This document shows positions 53,582-63,458 of a stretch of DNA of 64,000 nt, in pieces. A program made the position numbers and the translations under genes. The stretch is from Leptospira wolffii serovar Khorat str. Khorat-H2 (GTDB lineage Bacteria; Spirochaetota; Leptospiria; Leptospirales; Leptospiraceae), in contig NZ_AKWX02000007.1 in NCBI RefSeq assembly GCF_000306115.2, positions 682,001 to 746,000 on the forward strand. Reading direction: 5' to 3'. The notes beneath the pieces are model-generated. The model was not told the origin of the DNA. It did no database searches and was given only the letters and a program-made list of their open reading frames with translations. The stretch's first letter is position 1, and the number at the start of each line of letters is the position of its first letter.

Positions 53582-55000
53582 TTAAAATTGGAAGTAGATG
53601 AACTCTCCGCCCCCGTCTCCGAAAATGCCCAATAATAGAAGCATAAGAACGGAAAAAGCGGGTAAAAGCCATCCGAAACGATTTTGAATCCTTTCCTTTA
53701 GATTCGGATAGTATTGGACCGCATTCCAAAAGAATGCCAGGAATACGAAAAGTAGTAGTTCTTCCCAGCGTAGTATTCCTTTTCCACCGATAAAATGTAG
53801 GAAGCCTTTGAAATATTCCCCGGCGAGTTTTAATGAGGCTGTGCCTGCCGAAGCGGTTCGGAAGAATATTCCGGAGATCGCGAAAAGATGAATGATGAGA
53901 GTCACCCTCCAAAAGCGCGAGAAACCTCGAGGTTCCTTTTCCTGTTTGGGATCCGCAGGTCCTAAAAGTCTTTCGACTCCCAGGATCATTCCCAAATACG
54001 CTCCCCAAATAATATAACCGAAATTCGCACCGTGCCATAGCCCGCCTAGGGTCATGGTGACAAGAGAGTTCCATTGTGTTTTCCAGAAACCGCCTCTACT
54101 TCCTCCCAAAGGAATATAGAGATAATCTTTCAGCCAGGTGGAGAGAGTGACATGCCAGCGACCCCAAAATTCTCTAAAGCTAGGCGAGAAGAATGGACCA
54201 CGGAAGTTCTCGGGAATCTCGTAGCCCAGAAGATAAGCGGAACCTCTAGCGATATCCGTATATCCGCTAAAATCGCAATATACCTGGCTCACGAATCCGA
54301 ACATGGAAAGATACAAACTGAGAGAATTGTATTCTTCCGGATGGGTAAAGATCGGCTGCACGATTCCGGAAATATTATCCGCAATCACCACTTTCTTGAA
54401 TAGGCCCGAGAGAATGAGAAAGATGGCCCATTTAACCCTTTCAAAACTGATGGAAGGTTTATCTAACTTCGGAAGGAAGTCCGTGGTCCTCATGATCGGT
54501 CCCGCAATCAATTGTGGGAAGAATAGAATGAACAGAAAATAATCCAGAGAGGAGATTCTCTCGGGAACATGGTCCCTATGTATGTCCACTTGTAGGGCTA
54601 CGAGCTGGAATGTGTAAAAACTGATGGCCAAAGGAAGCGGAATATGGATGCCTTTTCCGAATTCGGAGAAAGAAGAAGAACCTGCAAAGAAATCCAAGGA
54701 ATCCAAAAAGAAATAGAAATACTTAAAGAACGCCAGGTTTAAGAAGTTCAGTATTACGATGAAACTCAAGAGACGAAACGTATCTTGGCCTTTGGTCTTT
54801 TTCTCCCAAAGTTTTAAGGAGAAGAAGAAATTCACGGCGATTACCAGAAGGAAGTGGATCGTAAAAGCGAAACCGGAATAGAAATAGAAAATAAACGAAG
54901 ATACGAAGAGAAGCCGTTTTCTAAACTTCTGGGGAATCAGCCAGTAAGTCAAAAAAGTAAAGGCGAATAGCCAGATATAAGGTTGTGAGTTGAATAGCAT
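53582..55000 (-). CDS. MBOAT-family membrane O-acyltransferase (AlgI-like)
   Basis: The 472-residue protein has about 11-12 hydrophobic helices. The MBOAT signature is present: RYFAYSYF-like N-terminal KFRKRLLFVSSFIFYF, PQLIAGPIMR near residue 168, DFSGYTDIARG near 240, FWGRWHVTLSTWLKDYLYIPLGG near 275, and TMTLGGLWHGANFGYIIWG with the catalytic His. AlgI-type proteins pass acetyl groups to polysaccharides or lipids outside the membrane. No matching acetylesterase-like (AlgJ/AlgX) partner gene is next to it, which is unusual. Start at ATG 55000. Confidence 0.92.
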   Translation of the reverse strand: MLFNSQPYIWLFAFTFLTYWLIPQKFRKRLLFVSSFIFYFYSGFAFTIHFLLVIAVNFFFSLKLWEKKTKGQDTFRLLSFIVILNFLNLAFFKYFYFFLDSLDFFAGSSSFSEFGKGIHIPLPLAISFYTFQLVALQVDIHRDHVPERISSLDYFLFILFFPQLIAGPIMRTTDFLPKLDKPSISFERVKWAIFLILSGLFKKVVIADNISGIVQPIFTHPEEYNSLSLYLSMFGFVSQVYCDFSGYTDIARGSAYLLGYEIPENFRGPFFSPSFREFWGRWHVTLSTWLKDYLYIPLGGSRGGFWKTQWNSLVTMTLGGLWHGANFGYIIWGAYLGMILGVERLLGPADPKQEKEPRGFSRFWRVTLIIHLFAISGIFFRTASAGTASLKLAGEYFKGFLHFIGGKGILRWEELLLFVFLAFFWNAVQYYPNLKERIQNRFGWLLPAFSVLMLLLLGIFGDGGGEFIYFQF

Positions 55001-55032
55001 TCTCGAAAGGGTCCGGTTCTAACTTTTTCTAT

Positions 55033-56031
55033 TTAGGGGGTATAAAGATAATACATCCGGAAATCCCGCCATTGTTTTCCCGGAATCAATTCTTCCAGGA
55101 CGCCTTGGCTTGCTTGTCCGTTGTTTTGGATCTGATAGAAATTTTCCGGAACGGATTCCTTATAGGAATAGAATATGATCTTAGGAACGGCGCCGGGAGA
55201 AGAGGCTTTGTATCCAGGCAGCCCTTTGGTTACGGTTACAATATTTTCGAAATATCCTATGGAATCTACAAGGCCTTTTTGCTGCGCCTGCTTCGCGCTA
55301 TAAATCCGTCCATCTGCAAGAGTCCGGATTTCGTTCTCTTTCAATTTCGGTCTGCCTTCTTTTACGATAGTAAGGAATCTCTCGTATGTCTCGGTGATGA
55401 TATCTTCGTAGACCTTTCTTTGTTCCGGAGTGAATTCTTCGAAGGGGTTCCCGGTAGCCTTATTCGGACCGGACCGAATCGTAGTGCTTCGGATGCCCAA
55501 TTTGTCCAAGGCTTCCTTTGCATTCACATTGAAAAGAATGACTCCTATGGAGCCCGTGGTAGTGGTAGGGTGAGCCATGATATAATCAGTAGCCATAGCG
55601 ATGTAATACCCGCCGGAAGCCGCCATATCCATGAAAAGAGAAACCACGGGTATATCTCTCTTTTTCTTGAATTCTTTGATTTCGTGATGGATGATATCGC
55701 TAGCGGTAACGGAGCCGCCCGGGCTATCGATTTTTAAAATGACCGCTTTGATATTCTCGTCCCTTTGGGCCATGGTCAGCTGGGTTTTTACGCGGCCGAC
55801 TAGACTTTCTTTGGATCCGCCGAGTAAATTACCCGGACTAGAATGTTCGAAGATCTCTCCCTCTATCGAGATCACTAAAATCTTATCCTTTCCTCCCGGA
55901 GTAGTTCCTACCACGATTTTCTCTTGTGGAACTGCGAGAGGTTGGGACGGAAGCGGGATACTGATGCAATCGTAAAAATGACAGAGTGTAAACGAGATTA
56001 GTAAAAGGGCGCTTCTATTCGGAAATTTCAT
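55033..56031 (-). CDS. sppA: Signal peptide peptidase SppA-type protease, probable lipoprotein
   Basis: The start is taken as ATG at 56031 (MKFPNRS); two other Met codons lie upstream to 56061. The 332-residue protein has a signal peptide ending in HFYDC, so Cys22 may be lipidated. The S49 peptidase core has IKAVILKIDSPGGSVTASD near residue 95, then the nucleophile Ser in MAASGGYYIAMATD near 138-151 and a candidate general-base Lys in RSGPNKATG. TTTTGSIGVI also fits. SppA degrades released signal peptides in the membrane. The single-domain length matches the short SppA class. Confidence 0.9.
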   Translation of the reverse strand: MKFPNRSALLLISFTLCHFYDCISIPLPSQPLAVPQEKIVVGTTPGGKDKILVISIEGEIFEHSSPGNLLGGSKESLVGRVKTQLTMAQRDENIKAVILKIDSPGGSVTASDIIHHEIKEFKKKRDIPVVSLFMDMAASGGYYIAMATDYIMAHPTTTTGSIGVILFNVNAKEALDKLGIRSTTIRSGPNKATGNPFEEFTPEQRKVYEDIITETYERFLTIVKEGRPKLKENEIRTLADGRIYSAKQAQQKGLVDSIGYFENIVTVTKGLPGYKASSPGAVPKIIFYSYKESVPENFYQIQNNGQASQGVLEELIPGKQWRDFRMYYLYTP

Positions 56032-56167
56032 GCAAAGGCCTTTGTCCATTCTGGAAAGCATAGGTATCGCTTCAATTCCTTTCCCGACTTAGGCTTTCTC
56101 CAAAAAAAAGGGAAGGACTCGTTTTTTACTTTCCCTCTCGGAGCATTTTCCCAACCTCCTTCCCGCA

Positions 56168-57073
56168 ATGTACGAATTTCGGACGGAAAGTTCTCGATTT
56201 TTTACCGACGGAACTCATTGGCATTCTTGGGAATGGAAGCCGCGTTCTGATAAGGATCCGATCCAGGTACTTGCCCCTTTTCGAGAAAGCGACGCACCTT
56301 TCGGATCCGGAAATTTCTTGATGTTCCCTTGGGTCAATCGGCATGCTTCTACGGAACTTTCCTTTAACGGAAAGCCGTTTACTTTCCCGGGAATCCAAAG
56401 AGACGAGAGCGGTTTTCCCGTTCACGGTCTAGTACATTCTCTCGAAAGAAAGCCGATCAAGATTCGTCCCGACGGAAAAGGCGGAGAATTTAGAGTGATC
56501 TTTCCGGAAGAATGGAGGGATTCTCCGATTTCGGCGATCGCGATCCGGGAAGAATACTTCATCGAAGAGACCAGTTCCGGAATTCTTCTCAGCCTAAAAA
56601 CAAGATTCAATAATATGAAAGCCGATTCGATTCGGTTTGCTTACGGTTATCATCCGTATTTCTCCTTGGGCGGTCACAGGGATGATTGGAGACTCTTTCT
56701 ACACCTGGATAAGAATCTGGAACTGGACGATAAATTGGTTCCGATACAACCGGGTATTTCCAATTCGATCGATTCCGTAATTCAGGACGGAAAACTTTCT
56801 TCCCTGGATCATTTATTTTACGGAAAGGATCCTAGAGTCGTTTTAGAAAATTCGAAACTAAAATATTCGATCTCCGTAATTAGTCCTCCTCCGGAAGAAG
56901 GACAGATCGCTCTGAATTACTACCAAATCTATACTAAACCCGATTTCAGTTCGATCGCAATCGAACCTTGTAGCGCTCCCGGAAACGCTTTGGTGTCCGG
57001 ACAAGGACTCAGCGAGTTGAAAGGCTATTCGGAGATTTGGGGAGAATGTAGAATTCTCGCGAGAGTACTATGA
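56168..57073 (+). CDS. Aldose 1-epimerase family protein
   Basis: The 301-residue protein has the galactose mutarotase-like fold pattern: GSGNFLMFPWVNR near residue 45, PVHGLVHSLERKP near 79 (a His in the catalytic pair region), RFAYGYHPYFSLGG near 156-170, and NYYQIYTKPDFSSIAIEPCSAPGNAL near 258-284. It may act on glucose or galactose mutarotation or on a hexose 6-phosphate. A divergent sppA lies upstream with 136 bases between; no obvious operon partner. The XPB helicase gene follows by 79 bases. Confidence 0.85.
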   Translation: MYEFRTESSRFFTDGTHWHSWEWKPRSDKDPIQVLAPFRESDAPFGSGNFLMFPWVNRHASTELSFNGKPFTFPGIQRDESGFPVHGLVHSLERKPIKIRPDGKGGEFRVIFPEEWRDSPISAIAIREEYFIEETSSGILLSLKTRFNNMKADSIRFAYGYHPYFSLGGHRDDWRLFLHLDKNLELDDKLVPIQPGISNSIDSVIQDGKLSSLDHLFYGKDPRVVLENSKLKYSISVISPPPEEGQIALNYYQIYTKPDFSSIAIEPCSAPGNALVSGQGLSELKGYSEIWGECRILARVL

Positions 57074-57152
57074 TTCGGCCCTATATTTTCTTTCTTCTTG
57101 ACAAGGAAGGGGTCATTTTCAGTCTAAGTTTTAAGGGAGATCCCGTATCCAA

Positions 57153-58847
57153 ATGAGTAAACCGTTAATAGTTCAGAGTGATAAGACCATGCTTCTCGAG
57201 GTGGATAACCCCGAATTCGAGGCTTGCCAGCTGGTCGTGTCCAAGTTCGCTGAATTGGAAAAAAGTCCCGAATACTTGCATACTTATAGAATTTCTCCGC
57301 TTTCCCTTTGGAATGCAGCCTCTATCAAAATGAGTGCGGATGAAATCGTCCAGTGCCTAGAGCAATATTCCCGCTACTCTGTTCCTAAAAACGTGGTCAA
57401 CGAGATCCGTGAACAGATCGGAAGATACGGAAAAGTAAAACTAGTAAAAGAAGAGAACGGGGATCTCTGTATCATCTCCAACGAAAAAGGATTTCTGCAA
57501 GAGATCTCCAATCACAGAGCCGTTCAACCTTATATCGAAAAGACGATCGGAGATAAGATCTACATTAAAAAAGAGTTCCGGGGTCATATCAAGCAAGCGC
57601 TGATCAAGATCGGATTCCCAGTAGAAGACTTAGCCGGTTACGACGAAGGAAACAAATACGGATTCAACCTAAGACCTACCACTAAGTCCGGTAGAAAGTT
57701 CGGAATGAGGGATTACCAAAGAGCTTCCGTGGAAGTCTTTCATGCGGGCGGAGGAAATGAAGGCGGTTCGGGAGTGGTCGTGCTACCTTGCGGTGCCGGA
57801 AAAACCATCGTTGGAATCGGTGTGATGCAGATTGTAGGGGCGGAAACGTTAATTCTAGTCACGAACACTCTTTCTATCCGCCAGTGGAAAAACGAAATCC
57901 TAGACAAGACGGATATCCCGGAATCGGATATAGGAGAATATTCCGGAGAAGTGAAGGAAATCAAACCGATCACGATCGCGACCTATAATATTCTTACCCA
58001 TAGAAAGAAGAAGGGCGGAGACTTCACACATTTCCATCTTTTCAGTGCGAACAATTGGGGACTCATCGTTTACGACGAGGTGCATTTGCTTCCCGCTCCT
58101 GTTTTCCGTATGACTTCGGAACTACAGGCGAAGCGTAGGCTGGGACTCACCGCTACTTTGGTTCGTGAGGACGGATTGGAAGAGGACGTATTCAGTCTGA
58201 TCGGACCCAAAAAATACGACGTTCCTTGGAAGGAATTGGAAAGCAAATCCTGGATTGCAGAGGCAAAATGTAAGGAAATCAGAGTCGCAATGGAAGACGA
58301 TCTCAGAATGAGATATTCCATCGCGGATGATCGCGAGAAATTCCGTCTGGCTTCCGAAAACCCGGAAAAACTTCGTGCGATCGAACTCATCATGAAAAAG
58401 CATTCCGAGTCTCATCTTCTCGTAATCGGTCAATACATCAACCAATTGGAGGAAATCTCCAAGAAGTTTAAGATTCCTTTAATTACCGGGAAAACTCCTT
58501 TGGGAGAGAGACAGGAACTTTACGATGCTTTCCGATCGGGAAGAATCAAATCTCTGGTAGTAAGTAAGGTTGCGAACTTCTCTATCGACTTACCCGACGC
58601 GAATATCGCCATCCAGGTATCGGGAACTTTCGGATCCCGCCAGGAAGAGGCGCAGCGTTTGGGAAGGATTCTTAGGCCGAAGGGAGACGATAATACCGCG
58701 GTGTTCTATTCCTTGATTTCCAGGGATACGAACGAGGAAAGATTCGGACAGAATAGACAATTATTCCTTACCGAACAAGGTTACGAATACGAAATATATA
58801 CTCTGGACCAATTCCGGGAATCCCTAGAAGAAAAGGTCGGAGCTTAA
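57153..58847 (+). CDS. XPB-type DNA repair helicase
   Basis: The 564-residue protein has a DUF3892-like N-terminal domain (residues 1-180), then the XPB core: VVLPCGAGKTIVGIG near residue 207, LSIRQWKNEIL, YDEVHLLPAP near 307 and RLGLTATLVREDG near 325. The VRED in the last one supplies the RED motif that distinguishes XPB helicases. A thumb-like region follows, then VVSKVANFSIDLPDANIAIQV and QRLGRILRPKG near 510. It unwinds DNA 3'-5' and is known from archaea and some bacteria. Its common archaeal partner Bax1 is not seen beside it. It ends 22 bases before the aminotransferase. Confidence 0.9.
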   Translation: MSKPLIVQSDKTMLLEVDNPEFEACQLVVSKFAELEKSPEYLHTYRISPLSLWNAASIKMSADEIVQCLEQYSRYSVPKNVVNEIREQIGRYGKVKLVKEENGDLCIISNEKGFLQEISNHRAVQPYIEKTIGDKIYIKKEFRGHIKQALIKIGFPVEDLAGYDEGNKYGFNLRPTTKSGRKFGMRDYQRASVEVFHAGGGNEGGSGVVVLPCGAGKTIVGIGVMQIVGAETLILVTNTLSIRQWKNEILDKTDIPESDIGEYSGEVKEIKPITIATYNILTHRKKKGGDFTHFHLFSANNWGLIVYDEVHLLPAPVFRMTSELQAKRRLGLTATLVREDGLEEDVFSLIGPKKYDVPWKELESKSWIAEAKCKEIRVAMEDDLRMRYSIADDREKFRLASENPEKLRAIELIMKKHSESHLLVIGQYINQLEEISKKFKIPLITGKTPLGERQELYDAFRSGRIKSLVVSKVANFSIDLPDANIAIQVSGTFGSRQEEAQRLGRILRPKGDDNTAVFYSLISRDTNEERFGQNRQLFLTEQGYEYEIYTLDQFRESLEEKVGA

Positions 58848-58868
58848 ATTAATACAAGCGAGGTATCA

Positions 58869-60086
58869 ATGGAGTGGAACGCTAGGAGGCTGGATGTAAT
58901 CGAGCCTTCACCTACTTTGGCAATCAGTGCCAAGGCGGCCGAGTTAAAAAAACAAGGCGAAGACATCGTGAGTTTCGGAGCCGGAGAACCGGATTTCGAA
59001 ACGCCCGCTCATATCAAAGAAGCGGCCAAGAAAGCGATCGATAAAGGACAGACCCGTTACACGGCGGTATCGGGAACGGTCGAATTAAAAGACGCAATCA
59101 TAACCAAATTCAAACGGGACAACGGTCTCGAATATTCCAGAAACCAAATTATCGTAGGAACCGGCGGTAAGCAGGTGATTTATAATTTCTTCCTCGCGAT
59201 TCTGAATCCGGGGGACGAGGTGATCATACCTGCGCCTTACTGGGTGAGTTATGCGGATATCGTACGATTAGCGGAAGGAAAAGCGGTCATCGTTCCCACC
59301 TCTAAAGAAAAGGAGTTTCGTATCTCTCCTGAGGAATTGGAGAAAGCGATCACTCCTAAGACCAAGGCTGTCGTAATCAATTCGCCTTCTAATCCGACGG
59401 GTTCCGCCTATTCTCGAGCGGAGTTGGAAGCACTGGGCAAGGTTATCTTAAAGCATAAGATCATGGTCCTAAGTGACGATATCTATGAAAGCATAGTGTT
59501 CGACGGATTCCAATTTTCGAACTTGGCTATGCTTTCTCCTGAATTGAAGGAACTCACTTTCGTGGCAAACGGAGTATCCAAGGCTTATTCCATGACTGGT
59601 TGGAGAATCGGTTACGGCGCTGGGCCGGTCGAAATCATCCGTAATATGGATACCATCCAAAGCCAGTCCACTTCCAATCCTTCTTCCATTTCCCAAGCGG
59701 CAGCGGAAGCGGCTCTGACCGGAGACCAAGAATGCGTGAAAGAAATGGCAAAGGCCTTCCAAAAACGCAGGGATTTGATCGTGGGACTTCTCCGACAGAT
59801 TCCGGGTGTGGAAGTGAACGTGCCGCAGGGCGCATTCTACGTATTTCCTTATCTGAGCGGCGTATACGAAACGGAAGGTTTCAAAAAGCTCGCAGCTTCT
59901 TCATCGGAAACCAGTAAGAGCAAATTATTCTGTGCTCATCTTCTGGATAAATACAAGGTCGCCGCCGTTCCGGGAATCGCGTTCGGAGACGACAATGCAT
60001 TAAGACTCTCTTATGCGATGGGAGAGAAGGATATAGAGAAGGGTGTAGCGAGAATTTCGGAAATGGTTCGGGATCTCTCCCGTTAA
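58869..60086 (+). CDS. aspC: Aspartate aminotransferase-type PLP enzyme
   Basis: The 405-residue protein is a class I aminotransferase. It has FGAGEPDFETPAHIKEAAKKAI near residue 38, TRYTAVSGTVELKDAI near 69, the substrate-contact VINSPSNPTGSAYSRAEL near 165, and the PLP lysine in NGVSKAYSMTGWRIGY near 237. The C-terminal AVPGIAFGDDNALRLSYAMGE segment holds the conserved Arg. It likely makes aspartate or prephenate-derived amino acids. It starts 22 bases after the helicase gene and 6 bases before the SH3b-like gene. Confidence 0.92.
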   Translation: MEWNARRLDVIEPSPTLAISAKAAELKKQGEDIVSFGAGEPDFETPAHIKEAAKKAIDKGQTRYTAVSGTVELKDAIITKFKRDNGLEYSRNQIIVGTGGKQVIYNFFLAILNPGDEVIIPAPYWVSYADIVRLAEGKAVIVPTSKEKEFRISPEELEKAITPKTKAVVINSPSNPTGSAYSRAELEALGKVILKHKIMVLSDDIYESIVFDGFQFSNLAMLSPELKELTFVANGVSKAYSMTGWRIGYGAGPVEIIRNMDTIQSQSTSNPSSISQAAAEAALTGDQECVKEMAKAFQKRRDLIVGLLRQIPGVEVNVPQGAFYVFPYLSGVYETEGFKKLAASSSETSKSKLFCAHLLDKYKVAAVPGIAFGDDNALRLSYAMGEKDIEKGVARISEMVRDLSR

Positions 60087-60091
60087 AAGGA

Positions 60092-61081
60092 ATGCATTCG
60101 GGCCGAATCCTTTTCCTGCTAGTTCTCGGATTCTCTTTCTTTCCGATTTTCGGAGAAGGAAAAAGAGAATTCATCGTGTTGGAACCCGGCTCGGATCTAG
60201 TTCTTTTTCCAGAAAAGAAATCCGAAGTATTACGCAAGCTTCCTTTCGGAGAGATTCTATACTCCGAAAACCAGAAAGAGACAGAAAGCAAATACCAACT
60301 CCTGACCGACCGGGACGGACTCAGGGGTTGGGTGGATTCTCGTTATGTTTTCCGGATCGGAAATAAGGGCACATATACCGTCGTAACTAAAGCCATAGAA
60401 AGGCTTTTGTACCAGGATTCCGGACCGGGAGAATTAGAATCCGTCTTTACCTACCTTTCCAAAGTGGAAGAAGGTCCCGTTTTCCAAGGAAACGAATTCC
60501 TATTCTTGAAAATCAGAAGGCTGGTGGTTTTGCAGAGATATCTGGAAGTGCTGCAATCTTCGGAATACAAAAATAAATCCAGGCAAAAATTGGAGGATCT
60601 GCTCAAGAATCTTCCTTCGGAAACGGGAGTATATTCTAAAAATGGAATATGGACCGATAGTCTGACCAACGCTAAGGAAGGTTCCAAGGTTCGGGTTAGG
60701 CCGGAGGCATATTGGAGGGTCGCCGAGGCCTATCCGAATTCCAAACCGGGGGACTTCGCGGCCTATCTTGCCGTGAAGCACACTCCGGAAATCCGTTGCG
60801 GAAGGGATCCAATCTGCGTCTTGGCGGACGAGGAAAACAGAAGGCTGAAATACCTTTTGCTGCAACCGAACGGAAATTATTCTGCGATATTCTCTTCCCA
60901 GTTGGAAAAACGATTAGTGGGTTTTACCAAGGATAGGGAAACCCTTCTATGCGATACCAAATTGCCGAAAGAAGAGAGCATTAGAAGCTTTAGATCCAAG
61001 GTACAGGAATTGCCGGCAAGATACGGAAAGAAATTCCATCCTAAAGTTAGGATCATCGAAGAGGAATGCTCTAAGAAGTGA
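60092..61081 (+). CDS. Exported SH3b-like domain protein
   Basis: The 329-residue product has a hydrophobic signal (ILFLLVLGFSFFPIFGEG, cleavage near residue 22). The early mature part looks like a bacterial SH3 (SH3b) domain: ILEPGSDLVLFPEKKSEVLRKL, then a turn and DGLRGWVDSRYVFR near residue 72. SH3b domains bind cell-wall peptides. The rest is mixed with two Cys pairs (CGRDPICVLAD near 238 and one near 280, 325). Function is unknown. It overlaps the next gene by 4 bases (GTGA). Confidence 0.75.
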   Translation: MHSGRILFLLVLGFSFFPIFGEGKREFIVLEPGSDLVLFPEKKSEVLRKLPFGEILYSENQKETESKYQLLTDRDGLRGWVDSRYVFRIGNKGTYTVVTKAIERLLYQDSGPGELESVFTYLSKVEEGPVFQGNEFLFLKIRRLVVLQRYLEVLQSSEYKNKSRQKLEDLLKNLPSETGVYSKNGIWTDSLTNAKEGSKVRVRPEAYWRVAEAYPNSKPGDFAAYLAVKHTPEIRCGRDPICVLADEENRRLKYLLLQPNGNYSAIFSSQLEKRLVGFTKDRETLLCDTKLPKEESIRSFRSKVQELPARYGKKFHPKVRIIEEECSKK

Positions 61082-61863
61082 AACTCGCGTTTCGACATTA
61101 TCCCGCTAAGGAAGGCAAAAAGTTTTCCTCCCCGATCATCATTCTACACGGACTCTTCGGCTCTTCCAAAAATTGGATGGGCGTCGCCGATTTCTTGAGT
61201 CAATTTTCCGAAGTCTATGCCCTGGATCTCAGAAACCATGGTGATTCTCCCCATTCTTCCGAGCATACTCTAAGCGCGATGGCGGAGGATGTAAGGGAGT
61301 TTTTGTCCGACAGAGATATTCCTCAAATCATTCTGCTGGGCCATTCTATGGGAGGGCTTGTGGCGATGACTATCGCTCTCGAGAATCCGGAAATCGTACA
61401 GCATCTGATTATCCAGGATATCTCGCCCCGAGACTATGAATTCCGTTACGATTCCGAATTGTCCGTTCTAAACACGGATGTTTCCGGATTCCAAAATCGC
61501 CAGGAAGTCGATACGGCTGTTTCCGGTTTCGTCCCGGATCCATTCATCCGGAATTTTCTACTCATGAATTTGGAGAGGAGAGAGGAAGGAGGTTATCGTT
61601 GGAAATTGAACGTTTCCGGAATCTCCGGTTCTCGCAGAATGTTCGAATCTCAATTTCGGGGGGAGAATAAGACCTATCCCCGGGAGGTTCTTTTCATACT
61701 CGGAGGAGCTTCCGAGTATTTCGGAGAAAAGGATAAGGAGATCGCGCTACGCTATTTTCCTTTCGCAAAATTCGAGACGATTCCGGGTGGGGACCATTAT
61801 ATTCATTTTACGAAGGCCCCCGAATTTAAGAAAATCCTAACGGATTATCTTTCTTCTATTTGA
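61078..61863 (+). CDS. Alpha/beta hydrolase
   Basis: The 261-residue enzyme starts with GTG at 61078, which overlaps the upstream stop. It has the oxyanion and nucleophile features PIIILHGLFGSSKNWMG near residue 21, DLRNHGDSPHS near 50, the GHSMGGLVAM nucleophile elbow near 87-96 with Ser89, and a late GGDHYIHF near 240 with the catalytic His. It resembles YbfF-type esterases; the substrate is unknown. It ends in convergent overlap of 8 bases with the symporter gene. Confidence 0.88.
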   Translation: MKLAFRHYPAKEGKKFSSPIIILHGLFGSSKNWMGVADFLSQFSEVYALDLRNHGDSPHSSEHTLSAMAEDVREFLSDRDIPQIILLGHSMGGLVAMTIALENPEIVQHLIIQDISPRDYEFRYDSELSVLNTDVSGFQNRQEVDTAVSGFVPDPFIRNFLLMNLERREEGGYRWKLNVSGISGSRRMFESQFRGENKTYPREVLFILGGASEYFGEKDKEIALRYFPFAKFETIPGGDHYIHFTKAPEFKKILTDYLSSI

Positions 61864-63319
61864 TTTCCTTTTTAAAAAATATTCCTAATAGGAATGCGAA
61901 AGTCCAAAACAGGACCATTCCCGTAGGAACTAATATCGTAAAATTATAATTCTTAACGGTCCCTAAAATTCCTGTGGATAGAATGGACGCTCCTAAAGAA
62001 AGCGCGAGTCCCGGATCGGAAACGACCAATCTTTTTTTCAAGTAAGGAATCACTTCCGATAAGAATACCGCAACCATGGATCCTACCGTGAATGAGGAAA
62101 TCTTGAGTCCCAATTCCAATAGTCCTTTGGTATAGATTTCCGGAAGAGAAAAGAAGAAAAGGGAACTCAAGAAAAGAAGAACGGCAAAGAAGAACGCGGA
62201 AAATTTTTGACCTCCTAAAGACCAGCCGAAATCAGCCTTAGCTGTCAGAGACAAGGAATTGATGGAACTGGAAAGAGTGGACATGGTGGATGCTAGAATC
62301 CCTGAAAGGAGTAATCCGAGGAAAGGTGCCGGTACTTCTTCCACTAAAAATTTGGAGAACACTTTGTCCTGATTGAGAGAAGATCCGGAGAAATGGTAAT
62401 AGAGCAGGGTCCCGATACTTAAGAATAGAATCATCTGGAAGAACACAGCGATTCCGGATCCGATCATCGCTTTTTGCGAGTCCTTAATATTACGAGCGGC
62501 AAGAGCTCTTTGGACAAACATCTGATCCGCTCCGTGCGTTCCTAAACTCAATAAGGCTCCTCCTAAAACCGCCCAAGGAAAGAAGTAGGTCGCCTGAGAA
62601 TTGGAGAATTCCAAGAATCTGAATTTATTCTCTTCCCAGGCTTTGCCCAATAGAGAAACGGGTTCGGAACTTTCTCCTATGAGAAGGTAGAGTGCGAAAA
62701 CTCCCCCGAAGATGTACACGAAATATTGCAATGTGTCTACCCAAACGACAGAACGGAATCCTCCCTGCATCGTATATGCGAGAGTGATTGCCGTAACTAA
62801 GAATAGAGTCGCGATTCCTATGGAGTATTGCCCAGGAGGGTTCGGTAAAAATCTAGACAAACCGATCTCCAGAAGCATCGCTACAGGTAATGTGGATGCG
62901 TAAAGTCTTACCCCGTCTCCTAAGACTCGAGTGATAGAGAACAATGCGGACATTGTCTTTTGGGAGGTCCTACCGTATTTCTTTCCCACCCATTCGTAGA
63001 CCGAGAGAAAATTATGATGGTAAGTGATGGGAAGTAGAAAGAAGGCAACGATCGATCTTCCTAAAATATAACCGAGTACCACTTGCAGGAATGTGAAATT
63101 TCCAGAGTATCCGATTCCGGGAACGGAAAGGAAGGTCAAAGCGGAGGTTTCCGTCGCTACGATGGAAAGAGATAGGGGAATCCAAGAAAGAGTTCTACCG
63201 GCGAGATAGAATTCTTCCGTTCCTGAATTTTTAGCTCCGGATTTATATCCCGAATAGAGTACGATTGCGAAATAGAAAAATACGACTAGAGCGTCCGGCC
63301 ATCCAAAATGCATATCCAT
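61856..63319 (-). CDS. Sodium:solute symporter family transporter
   Basis: The 487-residue protein has about 13 hydrophobic helices. The SSS signatures include GTEEFYLAGRTLSWIPLSLSIVATETSALTFLSVPG near residues 32-68 and an internal DTLQYFVYIFGGV, then GTHGADQMFVQRALAARN near 258-275 and LAYTMQGGFRSVVW. The family takes up sugars, amino acids, choline or other small solutes with Na+. The substrate is unknown. Its stop overlaps the stop of the hydrolase gene by 8 bases. It starts 139 bases before thrB. Confidence 0.92.
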   Translation of the reverse strand: MDMHFGWPDALVVFFYFAIVLYSGYKSGAKNSGTEEFYLAGRTLSWIPLSLSIVATETSALTFLSVPGIGYSGNFTFLQVVLGYILGRSIVAFFLLPITYHHNFLSVYEWVGKKYGRTSQKTMSALFSITRVLGDGVRLYASTLPVAMLLEIGLSRFLPNPPGQYSIGIATLFLVTAITLAYTMQGGFRSVVWVDTLQYFVYIFGGVFALYLLIGESSEPVSLLGKAWEENKFRFLEFSNSQATYFFPWAVLGGALLSLGTHGADQMFVQRALAARNIKDSQKAMIGSGIAVFFQMILFLSIGTLLYYHFSGSSLNQDKVFSKFLVEEVPAPFLGLLLSGILASTMSTLSSSINSLSLTAKADFGWSLGGQKFSAFFFAVLLFLSSLFFFSLPEIYTKGLLELGLKISSFTVGSMVAVFLSEVIPYLKKRLVVSDPGLALSLGASILSTGILGTVKNYNFTILVPTGMVLFWTFAFLLGIFFKKEIK

Positions 63320-63458
63320 GCATCCTTTCCGAATGCTTGGGTGATATGCAATGAAGAATTTCTTCTATTCCTCGAGCTTGGATTCTTCTCATATCCGAAT
63401 GCGGAAAAGCAAATGACTGGTCAGGGAAGGGTCAAAGAATGGCCAAAAATCCGAAGAC

